From contig NZ_JAKZFD010000013.1 in NCBI RefSeq assembly GCF_022549225.1, positions 62,001-126,000 on the forward strand: a stretch of DNA of 64,000 nt, in the 5' to 3' direction. Under the pieces are notes generated by a model, which saw nothing but the letters and a program-made list of their open reading frames with translations, was not told where the DNA came from and ran no database searches. Numbering within the stretch: position 1 is the stretch's first letter; the number at the start of each line of letters is the position of its first letter. The position numbers and the translations under genes are program-made. Source of the stretch: Pelomonas sp. CA6 (GTDB taxonomy: Bacteria; Pseudomonadota; Gammaproteobacteria; Burkholderiales; Burkholderiaceae_C). Shown here piece after piece: positions 1 through 12,410 of this stretch.

Positions 1-795
1 CGCGGTGAGCGCTTCGGCGCGCTGCTGGCGCCGGCCGCGCGCACGCTGCGCCTGGCGCTGGCCCAGACCACGGCGGACGCGGAGCGATTGCGCCGTGCCG
101 GCGTGCCCGAGGTGCAGGTCTGCGGCAATTTGAAGTTCGACCTGCAGCCCGACGAGGCCTTGCTCGCGCAGGGCCGTGCGTGGCGCGCGGGCCTGGGGCG
201 GCCCGTCGTGCTGATGGCCGTTTCGCGCGAGGGCGAGGAGGCGGCGCTGCTGCGGCTCTGGCAAGACCTGGCCCCGGCGCGGGTGCAGGCGGGCGACCCG
301 CTGCTGCTGATCGTGCCGCGCCATCCGCAGCGCTTCGACGAGGTGGCCGCGCTGGCCCAGGCGGCCCTGGGCGGGTTGGTGCGGCGCAGCGCCTTTGCCG
401 CCACCGGCCCCGAGGCCGGCGCGGGTCGCGCGGCCGTCTGGCTGGGCGATTCGATGCGCGAGATGGCGCTGTACTACGGCCTGGCCGACGTGGCCCTGCT
501 GGGCGGCAGCTTCGAGCCGCTGGGCGGGCAGAACCTGATCGAGGCGGCCGCCTGTGGCTGCCCGCTGGTGATGGGGCCGCACACCTTCAACTTCGCCGAG
601 GCCGCCGAGCTGTCGTTGGCCGCCGGGGCCGCGCTGCGCGCCGACGGGCTGGATGCGGCGCTGCGCGAAGCGCTGGCGCTGCTGGCGCAGCCCGGGCGGC
701 GCGACGCCATGGCCGGTGCCGCGACCGACTTCGCCGCCGCGCACCGCGGCGCGGCGCGGCGGATGGCCCAGCAGGTGCTGCGCCTGATGGGCTAG
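1..795 (+). CDS. waaA: 3-deoxy-D-manno-octulosonic acid transferase, C-terminal part (5' end outside window)
   Basis: The frame is open from base 1 and ends in TAG at 793-795; about 264 residues are visible. It would transfer Kdo from CMP-Kdo onto lipid A precursor at the cytoplasmic face of the inner membrane. The order LAQTTADAERL, then GNLKFD, then LGDSMREMALYYGLADVALLGGS, then GGQNLIEAAACGCPLVMGP, then FNF is the typical C-terminal half of the KdtA/WaaA GT-B family, including the nucleotide-sugar binding loop with its Gly-rich and Glu residues. The N-terminal acceptor domain lies upstream of the window. No alternative family fits this motif order. Confidence 0.93.
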   Translation, partial: RGERFGALLAPAARTLRLALAQTTADAERLRRAGVPEVQVCGNLKFDLQPDEALLAQGRAWRAGLGRPVVLMAVSREGEEAALLRLWQDLAPARVQAGDPLLLIVPRHPQRFDEVAALAQAALGGLVRRSAFAATGPEAGAGRAAVWLGDSMREMALYYGLADVALLGGSFEPLGGQNLIEAAACGCPLVMGPHTFNFAEAAELSLAAGAALRADGLDAALREALALLAQPGRRDAMAGAATDFAAAHRGAARRMAQQVLRLMG

Positions 796-830
796 GCGCT
801 CTGGGGCGGCGATGGGCTATCCTCGCGCCC

Positions 831-1460
831 ATGCTGAGCCCCGACCAATTCCTCGCTTTTCTGCTTGCCGCGCTGCTGATCACCGCATCACCGGGCCCGG
901 ACAACCTCATGGTGCTGAGCATGGGCATGTCGCGCGGGCGGCGCCAGGGCGTGGTCTTCGGCCTGGGCTGCGCGCTGGGCTGCCTGAGCCACACGGTGCT
1001 GGCCGCGGTAGGCGTCAGCGCGCTGGTCGCGGCCTCGCCGCTGGCCTTCACGGCGCTGAAGGTGGCGGGCGGGCTCTACCTGATCTGGCTGGGCCTCCAG
1101 GCCTTGCGCAGCACCGGCGGCGCGCGCGTCGGCGCGGCCGAGCCTGCGGCGGCGCCATCGCTGTGCACGCTGTTCTTCAAGGGCGTGTTCGCGAACGCGA
1201 TCAACCCCAAGGTCGTGCTCTTCTTTCTGTCCTTCCTCCCCCAGTTCGTCGTGCCGGCGAACGGGCCCGTGGGCACGCAGCTGGCGTTGCTGGGGCTGGT
1301 GTTCACCGCCCAGGCCGCGCTGCTGTTCGGGCTGCTGGGCTGGTTTGCCGGCGCGATCGGCCAATGGCTCAACCGTCGCCCCCGCGCCGGCCTGTGGCTG
1401 GACCGCGTGGCGGGAGCCGTCTTCGTGGGCCTGGGCCTGCGGCTGATCGTCGCCCGATGA
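831..1460 (+). CDS. LysE/RhtB-family amino-acid exporter
   Basis: 209 residues with about six hydrophobic helices, the normal size for the LysE/RhtB exporters that pump amino acids out across the inner membrane. The N-terminal segment ITASPGPDNLMVLSMGMSRG carries the family signature (SPGPD/N followed by a Gly-rich turn and G-R), and the mid-protein FANAINPKVVLFFLSFLPQF is the second conserved block (NPK then FFL..LPQF). The ATG at 831 is the first that keeps the signature about 20 residues from the N-terminus. The gene lies 35 bases after waaA on the same strand and may be read with it. The substrate cannot be told from sequence. Confidence 0.9.
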   Translation: MLSPDQFLAFLLAALLITASPGPDNLMVLSMGMSRGRRQGVVFGLGCALGCLSHTVLAAVGVSALVAASPLAFTALKVAGGLYLIWLGLQALRSTGGARVGAAEPAAAPSLCTLFFKGVFANAINPKVVLFFLSFLPQFVVPANGPVGTQLALLGLVFTAQAALLFGLLGWFAGAIGQWLNRRPRAGLWLDRVAGAVFVGLGLRLIVAR

Positions 1461-1599
1461 GCAAGGCTCGGTGATCCGGCGCCCGAAACCCGGCGGGGGC
1501 TCTGCGCGGCGTGCCGGCGACGGGGATGCGGACGAGGGCCAGGGCGAGGGCGAAAGAGCCCCGGCAAATTGCCGCTCGGCCCCCCGCCTCGCAGACCCT

Positions 1600-1621
1600 G
1601 AAAAAGAGACGGGAACCCGTC
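1600..1621 (-). terminator. Rho-independent terminator of the GspE-like gene
   Basis: On the minus strand, ten bases after the stop codon of the ATPase gene, GACGGG-TT-CCCGTC forms a hairpin and is followed by TCTTTTTC. The T-run corresponds to the five A residues at 1601-1605 on the plus strand. Confidence 0.7.
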
Positions 1622-1631
1622 CTCAGCCCAG

Positions 1632-4130
1632 CTACTGGTTGCTGGTCGCCCTGACCTCACCCAGGGTGGTGACCCCCTGCAGCACTTTCAGGATCCCATC
1701 CTGACGCAGCGTCCGCATTCCCTCCTGCAGCCCCTGCTGAAGAATCTGCTCGGCGCGCGCGCCAGTCTGGATGAGCCGGCGCTGCTCGCGCGAAACGACC
1801 AGCAGCTCGTGCAGGCCGGCGCGACCCTTGAAGCCGGTTTGGTCGCACTTGGCGCAGCCCGGCGAGTGGTAGTGCTGGAAGCTGCCGCCCAGCTGCTCGC
1901 GCCACTGCGCGCGCAACTGGTCCTCGCGCGGACGCTGCTCGGCGGGGAAGGCATGCCGGTAGTCGGCGACCAGCTCGGCCAGCGCTTCTTCGGACATGGG
2001 CTCCGCGCGCCGGCAGGCCGGGCAGAGCCGGCGCACCAGGCGCTGCGCGAGCACGGCCAGCAGCGAGTCGGCGAAGTTGAAGGGGTCCATGCCCATGTCC
2101 AGCAGCCGCGTCACGGTCTCGGGGGCGCTGTTGGTATGCAGCGTGGACAGCACCAGGTGGCCGGTCAGCGAGGCCTCGACGGCGATCTCGGCGGTTTCCT
2201 CGTCGCGGATTTCGCCGACCATGATCACATCCGGGTCGGCGCGCAGGAAGGCGCGCAGGGCCTTCGCGAAGGTCCAGTCGATCTTGGGATTGACCTGGAC
2301 CTGGCGCAGCCCGGGCTGGGTGATTTCCACCGGGTCCTCGGCGGTCCAGATCTTGCGCTCCGGCGTGTTGATGTGAGCCAGCACCGAGTGCAGCGTGGTG
2401 GTCTTGCCCGAGCCGGTCGGGCCGACGCACAGCACCATGCCATAGGGCCGCTCCACCGCGTGCTGCAGCTCCTTGAGGTTGTAGGGCGCCAGCCCCAGCT
2501 TGTCCATGGGCAGCGGGCGCGCCGACGCGAGCAGGCGCATCACCACGTCCTCCAGCCCGTTGTTGGTCGGGATGGTGGCGACGCGCAGCTCCAGCTTGTG
2601 CTGCGGTGAGAAGCGGGCGAAGTTGATCTTGCCGTCCTGCGGCTTGCGGCGCTCGGAGATGTCCAGGTCGCACATCACCTTGATGCGCGCCACCATCGCG
2701 GCGCGGTAGGTGTGCGGCAGCTCCAGGTAGGGGTGCAGCTGGCCGTCCTTGCGGAAGCGGATCTTGACCTTCTCGCGGCCCGGATAGGTCTCGATGTGGA
2801 TGTCGGAGACGTTCTGCGCGTGGGCCTCGACGATCATGGTGTTGATCAGCCGCACCAGCGAGTTGTCGGACTGCTCGACCGGCTTGTCGTCGTCGCGCGT
2901 GGTGACGGTGGCCTGGTCCAGGCCTTCGCGCTCCAGCGTCTCGATCAGTTTGTCGGAGGTGTCGAACTCGATGGTGCTGAGCGAGGGCAGCCCCAGGTCC
3001 TTGGAGGCCTGGTTGCCGTAGCGCTCGTAGGCGGCGGGCAGCGCGAATTGCAGCGAACCCACCCGCGCCAGCGCCGGCACCACCTTCTGCTGGGTGACGA
3101 ACTCCACCTCGTCGATGCAATCGCGCCGGGTCGGGTCTTCCATCGCGACGATCAGCTTGCCGTCGCGCAGCACCAGCGGCAGCACCTCCAACCGGCGTGC
3201 CACCGACAGCGGCAGCTTGCGGATCGCGTCGGGCTCGATGCCGAACTGTTCGACGTCGACGAGCGGATAGCCCATCTTGCGCGCCAGCGCCGACTGCAGC
3301 TGGGCCCGCGTGACGATGCCCTTGCGCACCAGCAGTTCGCCCAGCGGCACGGAGCGGTCCTGCTTCTGTTCCAGCAGCGCCTCGTCCAGCTGCTGCTTGG
3401 AGATCAGCTCCAGCGCCAGCAGCGCCTCGCCGATGCGCACCATGGGCATCTTGGCCTGCTGTTCGATGGCCTGCATCAGCTGCTCGGCGCTGACGATCTG
3501 CTTGGACACCAGGATATCGCCGACGCGGCGCTTGCGCAGGTCCAGCTGCTCCAGCGCGGCCTGCTCGATCTGTTCGGTGGTCGCGGCCTTGTCGGCGACC
3601 AGCAGGTCGCCGATGCGCTCGCCGATCTCGTGGCTCTGCAGTGCCTCGCGCGGCACGAAGACCACGCGCACCGAATCGTCGCTGTCGCCGATGGGCGGGA
3701 AGAGGAACAGGCCCAGCGCGTTCTCGCGATGGCCGATGGTCGTGCCCCGGAGCTGCTCACCGCCCTGCAGCGTGACGCGGAAGGGGCTGCGCGGGCGGAA
3801 GTCCAGCGCCTGCTCGCCGGCGCTGGGCGAGGCGGGGATGGCGCGCAGCAGCTTCAGCGCGCGGAACTGCGAGAACTTCAGCGGCATCGCACTGCGTGCC
3901 GGCGGCACCATCACCTGGGCCACGCGCTCCTGCGGGACGACGAGGATCACGCTGCCTGTCGTGCGGCTGCCGTTGGCGCCCACGATCTCGCAAGGCAGGG
4001 GCTCGCGCTGCACCAGGGCCGGCGGATAGGCGGCGAAGGGCGGCGTGGGCCATTGGAACAGGCCCTGGTCATCGGCGGCACCGCCGGACGAGGCGTCGGG
4101 CCAGGCCAGCGGTACGGAAGGGTCGGACAT
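1632..4130 (-). CDS. GspE/PilB-type secretion or pilus assembly ATPase with N-terminal PilZ-like and MshEN regions
   Basis: 832 residues, longer than a usual PilB or GspE (about 500-570). The first ~130 residues look like a degenerate PilZ-type beta domain (inference). Residues ~165-260 hold repeated short helical motifs ([28 protein letters not shown]), followed by an MshEN-like region to ~365, a fold that binds cyclic di-GMP in some relatives. The ATPase core has Walker [11 protein letters not shown] near residue 570, the Asp box DIHIE, Walker [14 protein letters not shown], the His box LSTLHTN, and a zinc site CPAC...CAKC near residue 702. The ATG follows a GGGGGAG ribosome site. There is no pilC/gspF or pilin next to it, so it is an orphan motor; which machine it drives is not shown here. 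Confidence 0.9.
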   Translation of the reverse strand: MSDPSVPLAWPDASSGGAADDQGLFQWPTPPFAAYPPALVQREPLPCEIVGANGSRTTGSVILVVPQERVAQVMVPPARSAMPLKFSQFRALKLLRAIPASPSAGEQALDFRPRSPFRVTLQGGEQLRGTTIGHRENALGLFLFPPIGDSDDSVRVVFVPREALQSHEIGERIGDLLVADKAATTEQIEQAALEQLDLRKRRVGDILVSKQIVSAEQLMQAIEQQAKMPMVRIGEALLALELISKQQLDEALLEQKQDRSVPLGELLVRKGIVTRAQLQSALARKMGYPLVDVEQFGIEPDAIRKLPLSVARRLEVLPLVLRDGKLIVAMEDPTRRDCIDEVEFVTQQKVVPALARVGSLQFALPAAYERYGNQASKDLGLPSLSTIEFDTSDKLIETLEREGLDQATVTTRDDDKPVEQSDNSLVRLINTMIVEAHAQNVSDIHIETYPGREKVKIRFRKDGQLHPYLELPHTYRAAMVARIKVMCDLDISERRKPQDGKINFARFSPQHKLELRVATIPTNNGLEDVVMRLLASARPLPMDKLGLAPYNLKELQHAVERPYGMVLCVGPTGSGKTTTLHSVLAHINTPERKIWTAEDPVEITQPGLRQVQVNPKIDWTFAKALRAFLRADPDVIMVGEIRDEETAEIAVEASLTGHLVLSTLHTNSAPETVTRLLDMGMDPFNFADSLLAVLAQRLVRRLCPACRRAEPMSEEALAELVADYRHAFPAEQRPREDQLRAQWREQLGGSFQHYHSPGCAKCDQTGFKGRAGLHELLVVSREQRRLIQTGARAEQILQQGLQEGMRTLRQDGILKVLQGVTTLGEVRATSNQ

Positions 4131-4227
4131 CGAGAAGCTCCCCCGGGGATGGACGGCGTCGGGCGTCGCGGGTCGACGCGCACGACCGTGATGCTACGCG
4201 CAACGACTGCCCCCGTCCCTCGGCGTT

Positions 4228-4245
4228 GGCCCGCATCTGCGGGCC
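4228..4245. promoter_or_regulatory. 18-bp palindrome in the divergent ATPase / 5-oxoprolinase spacer
   Basis: GGCCCGCA-TC-TGCGGGCC is a perfect 8-bp inverted repeat in the 204-base gap between the divergent ATPase and 5-oxoprolinase genes, about 90 bases before the oxoprolinase start. It could be an operator or an RNA hairpin. I recognise no regulator for it, and in GC-rich DNA a palindrome of this size has modest weight. Confidence 0.35.
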
Positions 4246-4334
4246 CGTTGCGCCGGCGCATAGACTTGGCGCTGGCGCCGACGTCTGGCGCACAGTGATG
4301 ACGGCGACAACAGCAACAGGGCGGACACAGGGTC

Positions 4335-8014
<3,680 letters not shown>

Positions 8015-8018
<4 letters not shown>

Positions 8019-8683
8019 ACACCCTGCTGCTGACCGGCTTCGAGCCCTTTGGTGGCGAGACCTTGAACCCCTCGTGGCAGGTCGCGCGGGCCCTGGAGGG
8101 CTGCGTGCTGGACGCTGGCGACGGGCGCCTGGCCCGCGTGAGCGCGCGCGAACTGCCCTGCGTGTTCGGTGACGCGCTGCGGACGCTGGAGCGTGCGCTG
8201 CAGGACCTGCGGCCAACCCTGGTGCTGGCGCTGGGCCAGGCGGGCGGGCGCTGCGATCTGTCGCTGGAGCGGGTGGCGATCAACATAGACGATGCCCGCA
8301 TCCCCGACAACGCCGGCGCCCAGCCGGTCGACGAACCGGTGGTGCCGGGCGGTCCGGCGGCCTACTTCAGCACCTTGCCGATCAAGGCCATGGTCCACGC
8401 GCTGCGCGAGGCCGGGCTGCCGGCCTCGGTGTCGCAGACCGCGGGCACCTTTGTCTGTAACCATGTCTTCTACGGCCTGCAGCACCGACTCGACGGGCAG
8501 GGCTGCGGCAGCGGCTTCATGCACATCCCCTACCTGCCCGAACAGGCCGCGCAGCACCCCGGCTCGCCCAGCCTGCCGCTGGCCACGCTGGTGGACGGCG
8601 TGCGCCTGGCGCTGCAGGTGGCCTGGGAACGCCATGGTCGCCATCAGGCCGACCTGCGCGAGGGGGGCGGGGCGCTGGACTGA
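8015..8683 (+). CDS. pcp: Pyroglutamyl-peptidase I
   Basis: 222 residues, the normal size for this cytoplasmic cysteine peptidase, which removes N-terminal pyroglutamate from peptides and releases 5-oxoproline. The N-terminal [16 protein letters not shown] is the family hallmark. The catalytic triad is in place: Glu in [18 protein letters not shown], Cys in [13 protein letters not shown] and His in [11 protein letters not shown]. The ATG overlaps the 5-oxoprolinase stop as ATGA, so translation is coupled and product passes straight to the upstream enzyme. Confidence 0.95.
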
Positions 8684-8751
8684 CGGGCTTTCACCGTGGC
8701 GCGGCGCCGGAGCGGCCCCGGAATCGGGCACGGGGCGTGGCGGGCGCCGTC

Positions 8752-9327
8752 TCAGGGCTTGACGCCGAAGCGGGTGCTGAGCCCGTTGCCCAGGCCGTCC
8801 GCCTCCCGGTTGCCGGAACTCAAATAGAGTTTGTTGCCGTCGACCAGATAGGCCATCAGGGTTTTGGCGCCAGGCGTCGGAATCGTGCCGCGAAGCTGGC
8901 CCTTGCGCAGGGTGAAGGATTCACAGCTGACTTCCACGACCTTGGCGCTGACCTTCTTGCCGCTGCTGAGGGTATAGGTCTTGGTTTTCCCGAGGTCACG
9001 CATTTCACCGGTGACCGTCATGTCGGTGCTGATCTTGCCGGCATCGCATTGGCGGCCTCCCGGGTCGGTCGCCGGGCTGGCATAGCTGCGCGCCTGGATG
9101 CTGACCTTGGCCCGGTCCGCGCCCACCAGCTCGGTGATGGTGACCGCGCCGTCGTCCGAGACATTCGTGTCGAGGCTCTGATACCCCGAACAGGCCACGG
9201 TATAGGTGCCCAGCATGGGCTTGAACACGTTGGCGCTGGTGTCGCCGCTGCCCTCGTCGGAGCCGCCACAGGCCGCCAGCGCGGCGCCCAGAAAGGTGAT
9301 GACAGCGAAATTCGAATATTGTTTCAT
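8752..9327 (-). CDS. Small lipoprotein, function unknown
   Basis: 191 residues. The ATG at 9327 is preceded by AAAGGGGAA at good spacing and opens MKQYSNFAVITFLGAALAAC, a lipoprotein signal peptide with lipobox LAAC followed by GGS. The first residues after Cys (GGSDEGSGD) would favour outer-membrane sorting. The body is predicted mostly beta and polar, with Cys residues in VACSG, RQCDAG and VSCES that could form disulfides. I recognise no domain. It is convergent with pcp and lies downstream of the tol terminator, so it is a separate unit. Its leader and upstream DNA are more AT-rich than the neighbours. A longer start at 9396 is possible but would bury the signal peptide. Confidence 0.75.
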   Translation of the reverse strand: MKQYSNFAVITFLGAALAACGGSDEGSGDTSANVFKPMLGTYTVACSGYQSLDTNVSDDGAVTITELVGADRAKVSIQARSYASPATDPGGRQCDAGKISTDMTVTGEMRDLGKTKTYTLSSGKKVSAKVVEVSCESFTLRKGQLRGTIPTPGAKTLMAYLVDGNKLYLSSGNREADGLGNGLSTRFGVKP

Positions 9328-9365
9328 GCGCGTTCCCCTTTGATTTGAATATTGATTCAGCGCAA
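9312..9365. repeat. Short imperfect direct repeat over the lipoprotein start
   Basis: GAATATTG occurs at 9314-9321 and 9347-9354 with matching flanks (TTCA after each), a 33-base period that spans the lipoprotein start region. The rest of the 304-base gap to tolA (9328-9631) is AT-rich to about 9535 and holds the tol terminator; I see no gene in it. Confidence 0.4.
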
Positions 9366-9565
9366 TCTCGCAGGGTATGTGTGCGAATTTATTCATTTTC
9401 TACTTGCACATATCTCGAGAAGGCGGCGAACTCTATCAAGCGGAATGCCGGGGCTTGTGAGTAATATCATTCTTCTTGTGGATGTATTCGAAGGTCGGTA
9501 CCTTGAATTTCCTGTCGAAAGGAAGGCGGGAACGGAGGTCGTGACGCGATCGGGAGGGCGGCGCG

Positions 9566-9595
9566 CAAATGAAAACACCCGGCTGGGCCGGGTGT
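9566..9595 (-). terminator. Rho-independent terminator of the tol operon
   Basis: ACACCCGGC-TGG-GCCGGGTGT is a perfect 9-bp stem with a 3-base loop, 36 bases past the tolA stop. On the minus strand it is followed by TTTTCATTTG. It closes the long minus-strand run, so tolB and pal, usually next to tolA, are not in this operon. Confidence 0.85.
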
Positions 9596-9631
9596 CGGAG
9601 TGGGCGCGGCAGGGCCGCGTCGGCCGGGGCC

Positions 9632-10582
9632 TTATTCGCGCGGCTTGAAGCTGATCACCAGCAGCGGCGGCACGCGGCCGTCGACGTCGCGCGGCAGCAC
9701 CTCGGTCTTGTCAATGGCGCGCAGCACCGCGTTGTTCCAGTCGTTGTCGGGGCTGGGCTTGAGCAGGCGGCGGCCAATGATGCTGCCGTCCGGCGCCGCG
9801 CGCACTTCCACCTCGGCCTCGGGGTTGGCCGCGCCACCCGGGTCGCTGTAGATGATGTTGGGCTTGATGCGCGCCTTGATGCGGCCGGCATAGCTGGACG
9901 AGGGACCGGCGCTCTTCGCGGCGGTGCCGGTCGCGGTGGCGCCGCCGGTGCCACCAGCCATGCCCTGGATGCGCTTCAGGTTCTCCTGGCGCAGCGCCTC
10001 GCGCTGGGCCTCGGCGCGGGCGTCGGCGTCCTTCTTGGCCTTGTCGGCCTTCTCGCGGGCGAGCTTTTCCTTGCGCTCGGCGTCCTTCTTCTCAGCGTCC
10101 CTGCGCTCGGCTTCCTTCTTCTCGGCCTCTTTTTTCTCGGCTTCCTTGCGCTGGGCCTCCTTCTTGTCGGCCTCGCGCTTCTTCTGCAATTCCTTGCGCT
10201 CGCGTTCTTCCTGGGCCTCTTTTTCTTCCTTGAGCTTCTTGGCCTTGGCGATGGCGATCTCGGCCTCGCGCTGCTGCTGCTGGGCCTTGAGCTCCTGCGG
10301 ATCGGGCTGGGGCGGCGGGGTCTTCGCTGGCTTGGCCGGCGGCTCGGGCTCGGGTTCGGGCTCCGGCGGGGCCTGGGCGCGCGGAGCCGCGGCGACCGGC
10401 ACGGCGGCCCACAACTCCGCTTCCAGTGCCGGCACGGGCCGGGTGCGCCATTGCACGCCCAGGCTGAGCGCGCCGACCAGCAGCAGGTGAGCCAGCAGCG
10501 CAAAGCCGATGCCGCGGCCCAGCCCGCGCTCGGGCGGCGGACGCAAGGGATCGGCGGTGGTGGAAGAAACCAGCGAGCTCAT
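9632..10582 (-). CDS. tolA: Tol-Pal envelope protein TolA
   Basis: 316 residues from the ATG at 10582 (an in-frame TTG lies 18 bases upstream). TolA bridges the inner membrane TolQR motor to outer-membrane Pal/TolB during envelope constriction. There is one N-terminal transmembrane helix (GFALLAHLLLVGALSLGVQW), a Pro/Glu-rich stretch (residues ~70-95), a long Lys/Glu/Ala coiled coil (~100-210) built from KKEAEKKEAERRDAEKK-like units, and a C-terminal TonB/TolA-like domain ending VPPLLVISFKPRE. It sits 58 bases after tolR, in the standard Q-R-A order. Confidence 0.93.
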   Translation of the reverse strand: MSSLVSSTTADPLRPPPERGLGRGIGFALLAHLLLVGALSLGVQWRTRPVPALEAELWAAVPVAAAPRAQAPPEPEPEPEPPAKPAKTPPPQPDPQELKAQQQQREAEIAIAKAKKLKEEKEAQEERERKELQKKREADKKEAQRKEAEKKEAEKKEAERRDAEKKDAERKEKLAREKADKAKKDADARAEAQREALRQENLKRIQGMAGGTGGATATGTAAKSAGPSSSYAGRIKARIKPNIIYSDPGGAANPEAEVEVRAAPDGSIIGRRLLKPSPDNDWNNAVLRAIDKTEVLPRDVDGRVPPLLVISFKPRE

Positions 10583-10640
10583 GGCGCTTGGAAAGGGCAA
10601 ATCGGGGCGGGCGAGGTCGATGCGAGGGGCAAGGCGGGGC

Positions 10641-11075
10641 TCAAGGCTGGGCCGGGGCGTTCTTCACTGCCAGGCCGACGCGTTGCACGCCGGCGCGCTG
10701 CAAAACGTCCATCGCGTTGACGACCGCCTCGTACTTGACCTTGCGGTCCGCCGAGATCACGACGGGCGTGTCGGCGGCGTCGCCCTGGGCGTCCTTGACG
10801 CGCTGGGCCAGCAGCTTGAGGGTGACCGACTGCGGCTCGCCGCCGTCGAGCTTGATCTGCATGCTCTCGTCGCTGCCGACGATGACCTGGATGACCTGCT
10901 TGGGCTGCTGGCGGCTCTGGCCCACGCTGGGCAGGTCCACGACCCCGGTGGTGATCAGCGGCGCGCTGACCATGAAGATGATCAACAGCACCAGCATCAC
11001 GTCGATGAAGGGCACCATGTTGATCTCGTTGATGGTGCGGCGGCGTCCGCGGCCGCGGGAGGCGAGGGCTGCCAT
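10641..11075 (-). CDS. tolR: Tol-Pal proton-motive component TolR
   Basis: 144 residues, ExbD/TolR family. The single transmembrane helix holds the key Asp in NMVPFIDVMLVLLIIFMV, which takes part in proton-driven force generation with TolQ. The periplasmic part contains VISADRKVKYEAVVNAMDVLQRAG, the conserved ExbD/TolR tail. The gene starts 17 bases after the tolQ stop. Confidence 0.96.
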   Translation of the reverse strand: MAALASRGRGRRRTINEINMVPFIDVMLVLLIIFMVSAPLITTGVVDLPSVGQSRQQPKQVIQVIVGSDESMQIKLDGGEPQSVTLKLLAQRVKDAQGDAADTPVVISADRKVKYEAVVNAMDVLQRAGVQRVGLAVKNAPAQP

Positions 11076-11092
11076 CGCGCGCTCCTAGCTTC

Positions 11093-11785
11093 TCAACGCG
11101 CGGCGGCCGGCGCCGGCTGGCCGGCGTTGCGCTGCAGGATGTTGGAGAACTCTTCGATGAAGGTCTCCAGCGTGATCGCGCTGCGGTCGATCTGGCGCGC
11201 GAAGCGGTTGTAGGCCAGCACCGCGGGGATGGCCGCGAACAGGCCGATCGCGGTGGCCACCAGCGCTTCGGCGATGCCCGGCGCCACGGTGGCCAGCGTC
11301 ACCTGCTGCAGGTTGGACAGGCCCACGAAGGCGTGCATGATGCCCCAGATGGTGCCGAACAGGCCCACGTAGGGCGAGATGGAGCCCACCGAGGCAAGGA
11401 AGGACAGGTGCGACTCCATCGCGTCCAACTCGCGCTGGAAGCTGGCGCGCATCGCACGGCGCGCGCCGTCCAGCAGGCTGCTCGATTCGGTGACGCGGCG
11501 CTCGCGCAGTTTCAGGAACTCGCGCATGCCGGACGCGAAGATGCGCTCCAGCGGCGCTGCGTCGCTGCGGTTGCTGACCGAGGCATAGAGCTCGTTGAGG
11601 TTCTTGCCGGACCAGAACTCCTGCTCGAAGGCCTCGTTGCGTGACTGCACCTTGGACAGCGCGAAGAACTTGTTGAAGATCACGCTCCAGCTGGCCAGCG
11701 ACATCAGCAGCAGCGCGGCGATCACCAGCTGCACCGTGAGGCTGGCATGGGCGATCAGAGAGACGATGGAGAGGTCTTGGTTCAT
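11093..11785 (-). CDS. tolQ: Tol-Pal proton channel subunit TolQ
   Basis: 230 residues with three transmembrane segments, MotA/TolQ/ExbB family. Key blocks are the N-terminal LIAHASLTVQLVIAALLLMS, then LASVGSISPYVGLFGTIWGIMHAF and VAPGIAEALVATAIGLFAAIPAV, the last two lining the proton path. It starts 37 bases after ybgC, so its expression depends on whatever now drives the re-started ybgC reading frame. Confidence 0.96.
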   Translation of the reverse strand: MNQDLSIVSLIAHASLTVQLVIAALLLMSLASWSVIFNKFFALSKVQSRNEAFEQEFWSGKNLNELYASVSNRSDAAPLERIFASGMREFLKLRERRVTESSSLLDGARRAMRASFQRELDAMESHLSFLASVGSISPYVGLFGTIWGIMHAFVGLSNLQQVTLATVAPGIAEALVATAIGLFAAIPAVLAYNRFARQIDRSAITLETFIEEFSNILQRNAGQPAPAAAR

Positions 11786-11822
11786 GGACGGGCCAAGGTC
11801 AGAGAAACGGAATGGACAGGGA

Positions 11823-12221
11823 TCAGGCGGACAGGGTCTGCAGGATAGCCTCGGGGATGCGTGCCGGCCGGAAGTCCTCGGCGCCCACGCAGCCTATGCG
11901 GATCTCGCCCTCGGTCAGCAGCGTGTCGCCGCGCCAGGCCTGCTGGGCGATGTTGAGGCTGGCGCGTCCGATCTGCAGCGGCTGCACGGTGATGCGCAGC
12001 CAGTCGTCCAGCCGCGCCGGGCGCAGATAGCGCAGGCGCGTCTCGCCGACGACGAACATCAGCCCCTGCTCGCGGCGCAGGCGCTCCTGCTCGAAACCGA
12101 GCTGGCGCAGCCATTCGGTGCGCGCGCGCTCGAGGAACTTCAGGTAGTTGGCGTAGAACACGACGCCGCCGGCATCGGTGTCTTCCCAGTACACCCTACA
12201 GGGCCAAATGAAGTCAGTCAC
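11823..12221 (-). CDS. ybgC: YbgC-type acyl-CoA thioesterase with a replaced N-terminus
   Basis: 132 residues, hot-dog fold thioesterase that is normally the first gene of tol-pal operons. The family signature WEDTDAGGVVFYANYLKFLERARTEWL is intact and includes the catalytic Asp in DTDAGG. The start is a GTG at 12221; an in-frame TGA lies 18 bases further upstream, so no earlier start exists, and TGAGGAAA sits at ribosome-site distance. Codons up to about base 12192 (VTDFIWPCRV) come from the inserted element; from YWED onward the gene is native. The displaced native start is at 14433. The imported FIWPCRVYWED resembles the FxWPVRVYYED seen in gamma-proteobacterial YbgC, which suggests the gene is still functional. 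Confidence 0.9.
   Translation of the reverse strand: MTDFIWPCRVYWEDTDAGGVVFYANYLKFLERARTEWLRQLGFEQERLRREQGLMFVVGETRLRYLRPARLDDWLRITVQPLQIGRASLNIAQQAWRGDTLLTEGEIRIGCVGAEDFRPARIPEAILQTLSA
12184..12191. repeat. Left 8-bp attachment repeat
   Basis: TCCCAGTA; on the minus strand it reads TACTGGGA and encodes YWE of YbgC. It is identical to the copy at 14390-14397. Confidence 0.7.
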
Positions 12222-12255
12222 TTGCGAAGAATTTCCTCAAAAATCAATAACTTGT

Positions 12256-12360
12256 CTTTGCTCTATGTGACTCTGCTTTGCTTCATTTGGCACACTCGCT
12301 TTGCCGTTAGTGTGCCCAAGCGCGAAAGTTGCGATGGGAACCGTTTTTCCTTGTGTGCCA
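12256..12360. repeat. Left-end iterated motifs of the element
   Basis: CTTTGC occurs at 12256, 12276 and 12299. The inverted repeat GGCACACT (12289-12296) / AGTGTGCC (12309-12316) surrounds a 12-base loop, and a further TGTGCCA lies at 12354. The 189 bases between the cyclase-like gene and ybgC hold these repeats and no gene. They could be recombinase arm sites or an operator controlling the new ybgC transcript. Confidence 0.5.
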
Positions 12361-12410
12361 AGTGGCGATGGAGTGGCGTGAGCGGTGAACGTGCATTGAG
12401 CAGCAGTATG

